DNA of 54,352 nt from an uncultured Eubacteriales bacterium (GTDB taxonomy: Bacteria; Bacillota; Clostridia; Oscillospirales; CAG-382), in assembly GCA_934444645.1 (NCBI GenBank), contig CAKSCV010000019.1, positions 1 through 54,352 on the forward strand, in the 5' to 3' direction. The first letter of the stretch is position 1; each line of letters starts with the position of its first letter. Positions 1 through 7,379 of the stretch are shown piece by piece. The translations under genes and the position numbers were made by a program. Below the pieces are notes generated by a model. It saw only the letters and a list, made by a program, of their open reading frames with translations. It did not search any database and was not told the origin of the DNA.

Positions 1-10
1 AAATGACATA

Positions 11-625
11 TCACACCTCCGATTTCACACATTCGGTATAAGTTAACGGGAAGGATGCTTTCAGAACAACGCTTTTTTGCACCGTCCAGCCGTTTTGCCG
101 CAGAAAAGCCAAATATTCCTCGCTCGTCCACCTGCTGTGAAGAGGAAAGCCCGCCAGCTTCATGAAAAACGCTCTCACCTTGCCGGAAAACGAATTTTCA
201 GAGTGGGTGAAGGTCGGCGCAATCAATACTCCGTTGTCCTTCAGCACCCGACGTATCTCGGCAAGAGCTTTTTCCGGCTGCGGGACAATGTGCAGGGCAT
301 TGGACACGATCACCACGTCGAAGGACTCCTCCGCATAGGGCAGGAGGAACATATCCTGCACGGAAAAGTGCAGCTTCGCCGATCGGGCATCCCGCTTTGC
401 TACGGCGACCATCTCTGCAGAGGCGTCCGTTGCCTCGATGTGCGCCGCCGTGTTCATGATATTTTTTGCGATAAGCCCCGTTCCCGTTGCAAGCTCCAGA
501 ACCGTCTTGCCCTTAACAACAGGCTGAATCAGTTCATACATCTTTTCATATGCCGCCCGATCCTTTCGCATAAAACGATCGTACCGACCGGCGTTTTTGT
601 CCCAGAAATTCTTGTGTTCTCGCAT
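11..625 (-). CDS. class I SAM-dependent methyltransferase
   Basis: Transfers a methyl group from S-adenosylmethionine to an unknown small molecule or macromolecule; cytosolic. The glycine-rich motif I VLELATGTG lies at about residues 42-50, an acidic 'ATDAS' loop follows at the end of strand 2, and the 'FDVVIVSNALHIV' and 'ALAEIRRVLKDNGVLI' stretches match motifs of the Methyltransf_11/25 families, as does the length of about 204 residues. An ATG at 634 is possible, but AAAGGA sits directly against it, whereas the ATG at 625 is 9 nt from that site, so 625 is preferred. It follows the TetR-type gene on the same strand by about 110 bp and is probably regulated with it. Substrate cannot be told; ubiquinone/menaquinone-type, arsenite-type and antibiotic methylation are all possible. 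Confidence 0.85.
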   Translation of the reverse strand: MREHKNFWDKNAGRYDRFMRKDRAAYEKMYELIQPVVKGKTVLELATGTGLIAKNIMNTAAHIEATDASAEMVAVAKRDARSAKLHFSVQDMFLLPYAEESFDVVIVSNALHIVPQPEKALAEIRRVLKDNGVLIAPTFTHSENSFSGKVRAFFMKLAGFPLHSRWTSEEYLAFLRQNGWTVQKSVVLKASFPLTYTECVKSEV

Positions 626-653
626 TGCTGTCATTCCTTTTTCCGTCAGAGTT

Positions 654-687
654 GTCTAACCGATACATACACATCAAATGGTTAGAC
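654..687. promoter_or_regulatory. inverted repeat between tetR-like gene and methyltransferase
   Basis: GTCTAACC at 654-661 is matched by GGTTAGAC at 680-687, and a further CTAACC follows at about 692, so the minus-strand leader of the methyltransferase holds three half-sites of one 6-8 bp motif. It could be an operator or a small mRNA hairpin. No good promoter was found beside it. Confidence 0.3.
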
Positions 688-736
688 GCAGCTAACCAAC
701 ACTTCTTTGAAAAGCCGCATTTCTGCGGCCTTCCGC

Positions 737-1315
737 TTATTCAAATAACTCCCTGCAAGCGCCATGCACCAGCACTTCCAGCACCTTCGGGTATAGTTCT
801 CCGATCTGCTCCTTATGGGAAACGGTCAGAATCAGTCCGCGTACAGTCGCGGCGGCAAGAGAAGTTTCTCGTTTAGGAACAAGGTCATGTTTCTCCAGAA
901 GCTGACGAATATGCGTCTCGTCGTCGTGGTAATGCACGTTTTTGACCTCATCCGGCAGTCGCTGCAAAAGCAGCTTCGCGTCGTTTTCGATGAAAACCAT
1001 GTCGCCGGTATCGGAGAGCCGCTGACAAACGGTAAGAACCGCCTTTGCCGCGCGCTCTGCGGCCGGCAAGCCGGCATTTTCGCTCAATACCCGGTCAGCC
1101 ACCTCGTAAAGCTCGGAATGGATACCCTCTAAAACCGCGAAAAAAAGCATTTCCTTGGATTCATAAAATTTATAGAACGAGCCTTTTGCTATACCTACAG
1201 CCCGTGTCAGCTGATCTACGGAGGTTTTCTTCATCCCCAGCGTGACGGCACAATGTCTTGTTTCCTTCAACAGTGCCTTGCGAAGCTGTTCTGTTTCGTA
1301 TTCGGTAAAAGCCAA
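737..1315 (-). CDS. TetR/AcrR-family transcriptional regulator
   Basis: A 192-residue ligand-responsive repressor. The N-terminal helix-turn-helix is clear at about residues 28-60 (TSVDQLTRAVGIAKGSFYKF, then YESKEMLFFAVL), with the typical GSFY/YKFYESKE recognition region; the rest is a helical ligand domain of unknown specificity. The start is TTG at 1315: a strong TAAGGAGG lies 7 nt upstream and no ATG fits better. The gene's own promoter carries a perfect 9-bp inverted repeat overlapping the -10 box, suggesting autoregulation. The methyltransferase downstream on the same strand is its most likely target. TetR proteins beside methyltransferases are common; the ligand is unknown. Confidence 0.88.
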   Translation of the reverse strand: MAFTEYETEQLRKALLKETRHCAVTLGMKKTSVDQLTRAVGIAKGSFYKFYESKEMLFFAVLEGIHSELYEVADRVLSENAGLPAAERAAKAVLTVCQRLSDTGDMVFIENDAKLLLQRLPDEVKNVHYHDDETHIRQLLEKHDLVPKRETSLAAATVRGLILTVSHKEQIGELYPKVLEVLVHGACRELFE

Positions 1316-1330
1316 GCCCGCGCCTCCTTA

Positions 1331-1388
1331 AATATGACCGTTTCGGTTCTTTTGGTCATATTATAGCATACATTTTTCGGCTTTGCAA
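1331..1388 (-). promoter_or_regulatory. tetR promoter with overlapping operator
   Basis: On the minus strand TTGCAA (1388-1383), a 17-nt spacer and TATAAT (1365-1360) form a near-consensus sigma-A promoter. AATATGACC (1331-1339) and GGTCATATT (1354-1362) are a perfect 9-bp inverted repeat with a 14-nt centre, covering the -10 box and the start region: a typical position for a TetR-type autorepressor site. Confidence 0.7.
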
Positions 1389-1767
1389 GAGGTGCGAGAA
1401 AAAAACATACTCATTTTAACAAAAAAACCGAGTTGGTTTAACGCAATGTTTCGGGATACACTGCTTCAAGCGGCGCTGCACCCCCTGATAGAAAACTGCC
1501 TCCCCCTTTGGCTGTGAGTTGCACCCCCATTAAATTGTTTCTATATAAAATTAGGGTTAGTTGTTAAACGAAGTACGATCGTCAATGATACAATGGGCTA
1601 CCATACTTTTTTATTTTTCTGCCGAAGAAGCTCTCATTGGAAAACCGCAAAAAGTGTTAGAGAGGCTAAACAGGATTATATCTTCGTTTGCTTTCGGTAT
1701 ATTGGCAAATCAGGGCGTACTATATTGCATATTTGCAAGATTGGGGAGAAATATTAATCCGTTTTCA
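1389..1767. other. intergenic stretch without a supported gene
   Basis: About 380 bp, AT-rich toward the right. A 76-codon open frame on the plus strand (1561-1791) starts with TTG, lacks a ribosome binding site and resembles no family I know. No RNA gene was recognised. Confidence 0.5.
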
Positions 1768-1816
1768 AAATTGCTCCCCGATACTTGTTGACTGTTGGGG
1801 AGTAATTTGATATAAT
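1768..1816 (+). promoter_or_regulatory. promoter with flanking inverted repeat
   Basis: TTGACT (1788-1793), a 17-nt spacer and TATAAT (1811-1816) form a strong sigma-A promoter. AAATTGCTCCCC (1768-1779) and GGGGAGTAATTT (1797-1808) are inverted repeats matching at 11 of 12 positions and bracket the -35 box, so a repressor could bind here. A GGGGGGAG ribosome binding site follows at 1842-1849. It now drives only a broken fic-like gene and possibly the first Rhs scrap. Confidence 0.65.
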
Positions 1817-1854
1817 ATTCAAAAGAATTGTTCCTCAAAAGGGGGGGAGCTGCA

Positions 1855-2021
1855 ATGGCAGTACAATATAGTGAAATACAGAAATTGCTCAGAAGTCGCG
1901 CTGATCTCAATGCCAGAGAAGCCCATGAAATCAGAAAGGGGCGCTTCGCAGCATTGAAAAGCAGCTTGCCGCAGCCGGTTATTCCGAGGATGACCTTTCC
2001 GCCAATGTTATAAACAACATC
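1855..2021 (+). pseudogene. remnant of a Fic-family gene
   Basis: The first 21 codons after the ATG (MAVQYSEIQKLLRSRADLNA) resemble the start of Clostridial Fic/DUF-type proteins that begin 'YxEIQKLLxxRxDLNARL'. The normal continuation (about 55 residues) is missing; the reading jumps to REAHEIRKG, then after a frame change continues as LRSIEKQLAAAGYSEDDLSA and NVINN, which is the next conserved helix pair of the same family. At about 2021 it runs directly into Rhs YD-repeat sequence (ITVTRTLSGG). So it has an internal deletion, a frameshift and a truncation, while promoter and ribosome binding site are intact. The Fic catalytic HPFxxGN region is absent. Family assignment rests on recalled family similarity, not a search. 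Confidence 0.5.
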
Positions 2022-2351
2022 ACCGTTACCCGCACGCTATCCGGCGGCGCGGCGCAGTTGGTGTACTATGAGTATGACGCGAACAATCGTTGGCATTTAT
2101 GTTGAGGACAGCAATCCGTTCCGATATTGTGCGGAATATATGATAGCGAAACAGAGTTTATCTATCTGAGAGCGAGATATTATTCTCCCGATTTGCAGCG
2201 GTTTATTTCCGAAGATTTCATTAGGGATGGCAATAACTGGTATGCTTATTGTGGGAATAATCCGATTATGATTGTTGATTCACAAGGTTGCGAAGCAGAA
2301 TTCCCAAGATGGGAGGACATGAGAGTATATTCACTGAATTTTAAAACATAG
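2022..2351 (+). pseudogene. orphan Rhs tip A, frameshifted, toxin domain lost
   Basis: Reads ITVTRTLSGGAAQ then VYYEYDANNR in one frame, ends at a stop after WHLC, and continues in another frame as GIYVEDSNPFRYCAEY and, after a 1-base loss near 2142, as YDSETEF and LRARYYSPDLQRFISED, the conserved RHS repeat-associated core that normally ends just before the variable toxin. After the core only about 25 residues remain (to KT at 2351), so the toxin is missing. It is a close direct repeat of the piece at 4206-4460, including the same out-of-frame junction. Not expected to make a working product. Confidence 0.75.
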
Positions 2352-2368
2352 AAAGGAGTGGTGTTGCT

Positions 2369-3148
2369 TTGTTTCTTAAAAAATGTTTATATTTTTTAGG
2401 GATGCTAATTAGTATGTTATTCGTTTTCTCTCCATATGAAGAAACAAGTATAAACAATGAGATAGATGTTACGGAAGAAAACATTCAACATTTTTCACAG
2501 CAAATAAACCATGAGATTGATGAAAGATTGTCATATGAGTTCTTTGAAAAAAAGTGCGAAATCATTGATGATACCACCCATACAGATATTCAAATTGTGT
2601 ACCCTCAATTAATGTGCAAAAGTCGAAGCACGAGCGTCTGTGAACAATTTGCTAATATTTTGATCGAACAAACAGCTCGAGAAATACTTGAGGATTTTCA
2701 AGATTTAGATACTTATATTTCAATGGACTATAATGTCTCTTTGGCAACTGATAAAGTAATAAGTGTACAGTTTTTTGGAGATGTTTACATTTGGGGAACA
2801 GCGCATCCGTCACAGTTTTGGAAGGCAATCAATATTGATTTAACCAAGGGCTCCCGGATTTCGTTAGACGCATTGTACGAATATACTATCAAGGATTACA
2901 TTAATAGTGATAATTTTACTTTTTCATATGGTGCAATTGTCCCACATACTGACAATGTAGAGCTTTTATTGGCAGACTATGCAAATGATTCTTATCATGT
3001 GAATGATTTTTACTTAACAGCAGATAAGATAGGTATCGCTTTAGAAGTGAATTTCGCTTCTGGTGGATATGTACAATACGAAGCCGGGTATCAACTGCTG
3101 AAAGCGTGTCAAAAAGAAAGCGATATATGGACGTTTATTCAAAAGTAG
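2369..3148 (+). CDS. membrane-anchored DUF4163/DUF3298-like protein
   Basis: 259 residues. An N-terminal hydrophobic segment (about residues 5-22) suggests a signal anchor, with the rest outside the cell. The body has the pattern of the DUF4163 plus DUF3298 pair: 'IQIVYPQL', a helix 'NILIEQTAREILEDFQDLDT', then 'GTAHPSQFWKAINIDL' and 'GSRISLDALY', close to the GxAHP.NIDLxTG.xxxLxDLF signature. RsiV, a lysozyme-binding anti-sigma factor, and peptidoglycan deacetylases carry this module. Start is TTG at 2369, 10 nt after AAGGAG. It sits right after the toxin-less Rhs tip A, the usual immunity-gene position, so an immunity role outside the membrane is my inference. Confidence 0.7.
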   Translation: MFLKKCLYFLGMLISMLFVFSPYEETSINNEIDVTEENIQHFSQQINHEIDERLSYEFFEKKCEIIDDTTHTDIQIVYPQLMCKSRSTSVCEQFANILIEQTAREILEDFQDLDTYISMDYNVSLATDKVISVQFFGDVYIWGTAHPSQFWKAINIDLTKGSRISLDALYEYTIKDYINSDNFTFSYGAIVPHTDNVELLLADYANDSYHVNDFYLTADKIGIALEVNFASGGYVQYEAGYQLLKACQKESDIWTFIQK

Positions 3149-3295
3149 TTATACTGTACCTACGATATGAGTATTGCAGGGGGGGAATTTTGGTTTACTT
3201 ATGGAAAGGTCAGAGTGTAAAGCGGTATAATGGCGGAGGCGATCCAAACTATACCTCGAAAATCGAGAATCATTTAATTATGATGGGGTAAGAAA

Positions 3296-4123
3296 ATGAA
3301 ACACTTAAAATATTGGTGCATACTAAGTCTTTTTTGCCTAACTTATGTTGCCCTTTATGGGTGTACATGGAACGACAGTGATGACGATGAAAAACATATG
3401 CTTGAGATAAGAGAAGAAGACATAGGAGTCATGCAATTGATTGAGTATATACAAAGTGATGATCGCTACAAAAATCAACCATTATTTCAATCTATCATGT
3501 CTGTTGAGATTAATAGCTATTCTTGTAACGAAACAGTTTCGGACAAAATTTATCTGGCTACTATTACTACAGAGAACTTGTGGGAATCGGGCGTGGTTTT
3601 GATTCGGACAGAGGAAAATCAAATTGTTGGGATAGAGACGCTGCCTTTTGGTGGAAATAAATGTTTATTGAAGTATGATTTTGTCATAATAAATCATATT
3701 CCATATCTTGCCGTTTTCTCTGCAACTCATAATGGAAATGGTGATTTGGATTTTTATTTACTGTCAGAGTTGGGTGAAAATTCTGTAAAAAGCTTCACTT
3801 TGCCATCTATTATTGATACATATCGAGAGGAAAGTCAAGCATTGGCAATAGAATATGGTTTTTCGCACGAATATGACAATAGTGCTCGTGGCTCTTTGAT
3901 TTATCCGCAGGGGAGTTTGAATGTTGAATATGTAGACATTGATGCTGATGGACTAACAGAAATTGTTGCGAGTGGGTTACAGCAATTAATTATAACAAAT
4001 GATGAGGGGGAGGATTTTATCGGTAAGACTTTTTATGAAAAAAGAGTTTATCGATATGACAATAATAACTACGTTCTTGATGAGAATTTGAGCTGCAAAA
4101 AAGAGATAAATATTTGTGGCTAA
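3296..4123 (+). CDS. lipoprotein, putative immunity protein
   Basis: 275 residues. Signal peptide with lipobox LYGC (Cys at about residue 23), then a strongly acidic linker (DSDDDEKH). Near the C-terminus 'VDIDADGLTEIV' is a DxDxDG calcium-loop pattern as in FG-GAP/VCBS proteins. No enzyme motif was recognised. The start ATG at 3296 has a weak GGGG site 11 nt before it. It lies between Rhs tips A and B in the row of immunity-like genes and may protect the cell surface against a lost toxin. A general surface lipoprotein is the alternative. The roughly 150 bp before it hold an unreadable AT-rich remnant. Confidence 0.6.
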   Translation: MKHLKYWCILSLFCLTYVALYGCTWNDSDDDEKHMLEIREEDIGVMQLIEYIQSDDRYKNQPLFQSIMSVEINSYSCNETVSDKIYLATITTENLWESGVVLIRTEENQIVGIETLPFGGNKCLLKYDFVIINHIPYLAVFSATHNGNGDLDFYLLSELGENSVKSFTLPSIIDTYREESQALAIEYGFSHEYDNSARGSLIYPQGSLNVEYVDIDADGLTEIVASGLQQLIITNDEGEDFIGKTFYEKRVYRYDNNNYVLDENLSCKKEINICG

Positions 4124-4226
4124 CAATTATTCTGCCCAATAATTTGAAGATGACAAAAAGTGTGTATAACAAGTTTGAAAAGCATAAATAGATTACATAT
4201 CATGGTTACCTGCACGCTATCCGGCG

Positions 4227-5195
4227 GTGCGGCGCAGATGGTGTACTATGAGTATGACGCGAACAATCGTTGGCATTTATGTTGAGGATTCGAATCCGTT
4301 CCGGTATTGTGCGGAATATTATGATAGCGAAACCGAGTTTATCTATCTGAGAGCGAGATATTATTCTCCCGATTTGCAACGGTTTATTTCCGAAGATCCT
4401 ATTAGGGATGGAAATAACTGGTATGCTTATTGTGGGAATAATCCACTTAATCGTGTTGATCCTAATGGAAAAAGTTGGGAGGATACGGTTTTAGGAATTA
4501 CGTCCGCAATCGATAATGGCGCACTGTTTGATATAGTATCATGGGTATTAGATAAGTTTGGAAAAGACTTGCAAGGTTATTCTCCAAATGATCAAGAAGA
4601 TTACTATTTGGGAAGATTAGTCGGCGATGTAATTTGTATGTTCATTGACGCCGGAATGGCAGCAAAAGGAATTTTCGATATTATAACAGCAATCATCACA
4701 GGTGGCGCAATAACAGTATTATCGGATGGATCTTTGGCTGCTGGAGGTATTGAAATTGCGATTGCAGGAGTAACAGAGGGGGCTATTGAGCTAAGTGGTG
4801 CGGTTGTTGCATCCTGTCGGACTACCGAGAATTTTGCAGATGATTTCCAAAATTGGCAGTATGCAAAAGCTAATAATGAATTTCAAACTCAAGGTAAACA
4901 GCGAATCTTGGTTGACCAAGGTAGCCAAGATAAACACATTGTGGGGACAAACAACTTTAAGACTTCAATGAGTAAAGGTGAACATAGAAGTATATTGACG
5001 GCTGAACCTCAAGAGTTACTTGATAATTATGCTGGAAAAGGAAATAAGATATCTGATACAAAGGAACGCGTAAATTTCGGAAAAGTTATTGGACAATACT
5101 ATGATGCAGATACTGGTAAATATGTTAATACCACAAATGGCATCATACATTATAAGGCAAACGGAACTGCGCACATTGTGCCTGCACATCCATAA
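4227..5195 (+). CDS. orphan Rhs tip B with polymorphic toxin type 50 domain
   Basis: Open frame of 322 codons. Residues about 14-75 are the RHS core tail (NPFRYCAEYYDSETEF, LRARYYSPDLQRFISEDP, then the VDPNGK exit motif). A pre-toxin helical/glycine-rich linker follows (about 80-200) and the last 90 residues fit the polymorphic toxin type 50 family: 'DKHIVGTNNF', 'KGEHRSIL', 'QELLDNYAGKG', 'RVNFGKVIGQY', ending 'GIIHYKANGTAHIVPAHP'. That family is thought to contain RNase toxins of contact-dependent or secreted systems. The upstream Rhs scrap is in another frame and no ribosome binding site precedes the start, so it is probably silent unless recombined into a complete Rhs gene. The 103-residue gene directly downstream is its likely immunity partner. 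Confidence 0.75.
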   Translation: MRRRWCTMSMTRTIVGIYVEDSNPFRYCAEYYDSETEFIYLRARYYSPDLQRFISEDPIRDGNNWYAYCGNNPLNRVDPNGKSWEDTVLGITSAIDNGALFDIVSWVLDKFGKDLQGYSPNDQEDYYLGRLVGDVICMFIDAGMAAKGIFDIITAIITGGAITVLSDGSLAAGGIEIAIAGVTEGAIELSGAVVASCRTTENFADDFQNWQYAKANNEFQTQGKQRILVDQGSQDKHIVGTNNFKTSMSKGEHRSILTAEPQELLDNYAGKGNKISDTKERVNFGKVIGQYYDADTGKYVNTTNGIIHYKANGTAHIVPAHP

Positions 5196-5232
5196 TTCAC
5201 AAACTAAAATTTATATAAGGAGAAACAAAACT

Positions 5233-5544
5233 ATGTTTTTAGATAAAATGTTGAAAGCTATTATGCATCTTCCCATGAAAACAGGCTTAATTGTAACAAT
5301 GAAAAACGGAGAAACCATTACGGGTATTATAGATACACTGTACGAAGATGACAACGATTTGGATTTTGGCAGTGAAGGATACGAAGAGTTTTATTCTTGT
5401 GTAATTGAAGTTACCGAGGTCAGTCGCGTATCGAATACGGTGTATCAACCGGGACAACTAACGGAAATAAATTGCAAATGTCCGATTGAACAAGTGCAAT
5501 TGTTTGACGGTACTGTTATTTGGAACGCTTCTGAAGGATACTAA
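5233..5544 (+). CDS. putative immunity protein for type 50 toxin
   Basis: 103 residues, acidic, with no signal peptide, so cytosolic, as needed against an intracellular nuclease toxin. The middle is rich in Asp/Glu (DTLYEDDNDLDFGSEGYEEF), typical of immunity proteins that mimic nucleic acid or cover a basic active site. Start is ATG at 5233, 10 nt after AAGGAG (5217-5222); a longer frame back to 5089 runs inside the toxin gene and is not used. It begins 37 bp after the toxin stop codon. The N-terminal part (GLIVTMKNGETITGII) has an Sm-like look that I cannot confirm. Role inferred from position. Confidence 0.7.
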   Translation: MFLDKMLKAIMHLPMKTGLIVTMKNGETITGIIDTLYEDDNDLDFGSEGYEEFYSCVIEVTEVSRVSNTVYQPGQLTEINCKCPIEQVQLFDGTVIWNASEGY

Positions 5545-5602
5545 GATTGCCGAATTAAGAATTGCAGAGACAGTAAATAGTATGTGACAACGGAGATAAT
5601 CA

Positions 5603-5749
5603 ATGCGGAATGCATGGTGTTGCAGAGTATACCGGCGCACAAAATATGTATTGCTACTGCGAAGTCGTGGAGGTGGAAGAATTATTTATGAAAAACAACC
5701 TAATGGCGCAATAGAAATTGTTGAGATTATAACCGGTCATAATTATTGA
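5603..5749 (+). pseudogene. possible C-terminal scrap of a toxin domain
   Basis: A 48-codon open frame ending GGGRIIYEKQPNGAIEIV, EIITGHNY. The 'RIIYE.QPNGxIEIVEII.GH.Y' ending resembles the last strand and His-Tyr end of RelE/barnase-like toxin domains. It has no ribosome binding site and lacks the front of any such domain. It precedes the small protein at 5762, which could be the immunity gene left behind. Confidence 0.35.
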
Positions 5750-5761
5750 GGTGGTATGATA

Positions 5762-6088
5762 ATGAAATATAAGCATTTAATTGTTGAATGCTATTGCGGG
5801 GAACCGAAGGATGCACAAAAGTACCCATGTGAGGATACGTTTCATATAGGAGTGCATTGTTTTGAGTGCCCAAAATGTAGCTATACCTACTGTCCGAATG
5901 AGATTGCGATATCCAATGAAAAGGGGATAATTGAAAATTTTGATGATTTAATTGGTTTTGGTGGAGTGATGGAAACAGATGATGATGCGATAAATGAAGC
6001 AAGAATCCATCTTTGGCGAGAAATTTGTCGAAAAAAGATTGGCGAAGCCTATGCCGAGTACATGAAACAGATCATTGCAGAAAAATAA
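5762..6088 (+). CDS. small cysteine-rich protein, putative immunity
   Basis: 108 residues from the ATG at 5762, which is 7 nt after GAGGTGG (the ATG at 5756 is too close). Cysteines at ECYCGEP, HCFECPKCSYTYC are arranged like a zinc ribbon (C-x-C, C-x2-C-x2-C-x4-C), followed by an acidic helical C-terminus. No signal peptide. It is placed behind a toxin-like scrap, so an orphan immunity protein is likely; a small zinc-binding regulator is an alternative. Confidence 0.6.
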   Translation: MKYKHLIVECYCGEPKDAQKYPCEDTFHIGVHCFECPKCSYTYCPNEIAISNEKGIIENFDDLIGFGGVMETDDDAINEARIHLWREICRKKIGEAYAEYMKQIIAEK

Positions 6089-6118
6089 TGCTTCAAGAGA
6101 GGTATGAAATGACAGAAA

Positions 6119-6763
6119 ATGTATATTAAGAAGATTCGTTGGTTGAGCGAAGAAGCAAAAGAAGCAAATGCAGGTGCGTATGAATATGCTAAGAAGAGCC
6201 GTGCTCATCGTCGCGCTGTTGCTTGGAGACAAAAATATGATGAATGGTATGAGGATACGTTTGATTATACGTATGGCAACAAATATAATGAACCTTCGTT
6301 TGAAGTAATATCAAGTGATTATTCGATTCAAGAACAAGATAAGCTTGGATTAAGTCGATATGAAACATGGTCTACTGAAGTATATTTTGACAGAATTGAC
6401 GAAGAAGCTGTACAGTATTATAAGTCTTTGAATGAAAAAAGAACTGCTGCTGATCAAGAAATTTCGATTCTTATCAATCTTTTCCTTTTTGCTTTGGGAC
6501 TCACCGGTTTAAAAGAGACGACAGCTTCTGCGCTGATCGGACTATTCTTTAATGAGTGTAGTGTATCTTCATTATTTACAGGAAATGGTGAATTTTTTTG
6601 TACTGAAGGGAGCACATTGCAAATATCTTATCAACAGACAAGTACGTATGACTATTCTACATCAAGTTACAGTGTCACTAGAATTATGTACTATAATATT
6701 GTAGATATAGAAGGGAACACTAAAAAATTTGGACAAAAGATAGTCAACATGCCGCTATTTTGA
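6119..6763 (+). CDS. unknown protein, first gene of a duplicated two-gene module
   Basis: 214 residues, not recognised. The first 90 residues are charged and tyrosine-rich; about 115-145 form a hydrophobic stretch (ILINLFLFALGLTGL, ASALIGLFF) that may cross the membrane; the C-terminal 50 residues form a beta-rich end (LQISYQQTSTYDYS, RIMYYNIVDIEGNTKKFGQ). The same end, diverged, recurs as the scrap at 10062-10211, and the genes following both also resemble each other. The ribosome binding site GAGAGG (6097-6102) is best placed for an ATG at 6109 that reads only six codons before a stop, so a small indel has probably hit the 5' end. It could be a secreted effector or a membrane-bound immunity protein. 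Confidence 0.55.
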   Translation: MYIKKIRWLSEEAKEANAGAYEYAKKSRAHRRAVAWRQKYDEWYEDTFDYTYGNKYNEPSFEVISSDYSIQEQDKLGLSRYETWSTEVYFDRIDEEAVQYYKSLNEKRTAADQEISILINLFLFALGLTGLKETTASALIGLFFNECSVSSLFTGNGEFFCTEGSTLQISYQQTSTYDYSTSSYSVTRIMYYNIVDIEGNTKKFGQKIVNMPLF

Positions 6764-6791
6764 TAAAATATTTATCCATAGAGGAGAAAAT

Positions 6792-7379
6792 ATGTCTGAA
6801 AGCAGAAATAGAACAGGCAAAGTCCTGAGATGGATAGGAAGAATTATCTATCTATTTGTTTTTATTTTTATCAGCTTTATTCATCCACATATAAAAAGGC
6901 AGTTGCCATCCGTAAAATTATCCGAAGAAATAGAGATAAATTCCTTTTCTGCATTGACAGATTTGGCGGATGAATATGTTGATAAGCATACAATCGGTAT
7001 ATATAAACTTAGCTATTTAAGTCTTGAATATGATAAAGCGTTACATAAATGCGTAGCGGTGGATTTCGAATATTCTCACGCTTTTCTGAAATATTCATGT
7101 CGGATATCTTTCAACCCTGTGACCGGGGAAATGGTCGGAACATGGAGCAATCAAAAAGTTTTCAAAAATAAGCTGAATATGTCAACTTGGAATTTACAGT
7201 TAGAGAATATGATCAAAGTTTCGAACATGGAATGGTCAAGCTTTACGATCACGGCTATTAGTTACTCCATACAATATGAAGGCAATCATGATTATATTGA
7301 GGTTGAGTATTATAATGGTGAAAAAAGGGTGAGCTTATTGGGGTTTAGAGCCGACGATGTGCCATACTGGTTGCGGTAG
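6792..7379 (+). CDS. single-span membrane protein, second gene of the duplicated module
   Basis: 195 residues. One membrane helix at about 16-36 (IIYLFVFIFISFIHP), basic before it and a folded beta-rich domain outside. Family unknown. It shares layout and patches with the gene at 10232: 'SFSALTDLADEYVDKH' against 'SFESIISLEKCAKKNVEKY', and 'KLNMSTWNLQLENMI' against 'SLEINLNEWNVDLDDII'. AGAGGAG precedes the ATG by 6-7 nt. Its last codons overlap the start of Rhs tip C, showing that the Rhs piece was joined exactly at the gene end. Likely an immunity protein acting outside the membrane; inference from context. Confidence 0.6.
   Translation: MSESRNRTGKVLRWIGRIIYLFVFIFISFIHPHIKRQLPSVKLSEEIEINSFSALTDLADEYVDKHTIGIYKLSYLSLEYDKALHKCVAVDFEYSHAFLKYSCRISFNPVTGEMVGTWSNQKVFKNKLNMSTWNLQLENMIKVSNMEWSSFTITAISYSIQYEGNHDYIEVEYYNGEKRVSLLGFRADDVPYWLR

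Larger units (their letters stand above)
2031..4460 (+). repeat. direct repeat pair of Rhs tip sequence (A and B)
   Basis: About 240 bp at 2031-2276 and about 4206-4460 are near-identical, from CGCACGCTATCCGGCGG through the RHS core to the TATTGTGGGAATAATCC stretch. Both share the junction GACGCGAACAATCGT|TGGCATTTATG, where an upstream YD repeat is joined out of frame to the core, so the deletion came before the duplication. The interval given spans both copies. Confidence 0.8.

Noticed and set aside
1561..1791. 76-codon open frame
   Set aside because: TTG start, no ribosome binding site, no similarity; it overlaps the promoter at 1788.
3106..3291. Small frame after the DUF3298-like gene
   Set aside because: Overlaps the end of that gene, no ribosome binding site; probably decayed sequence.
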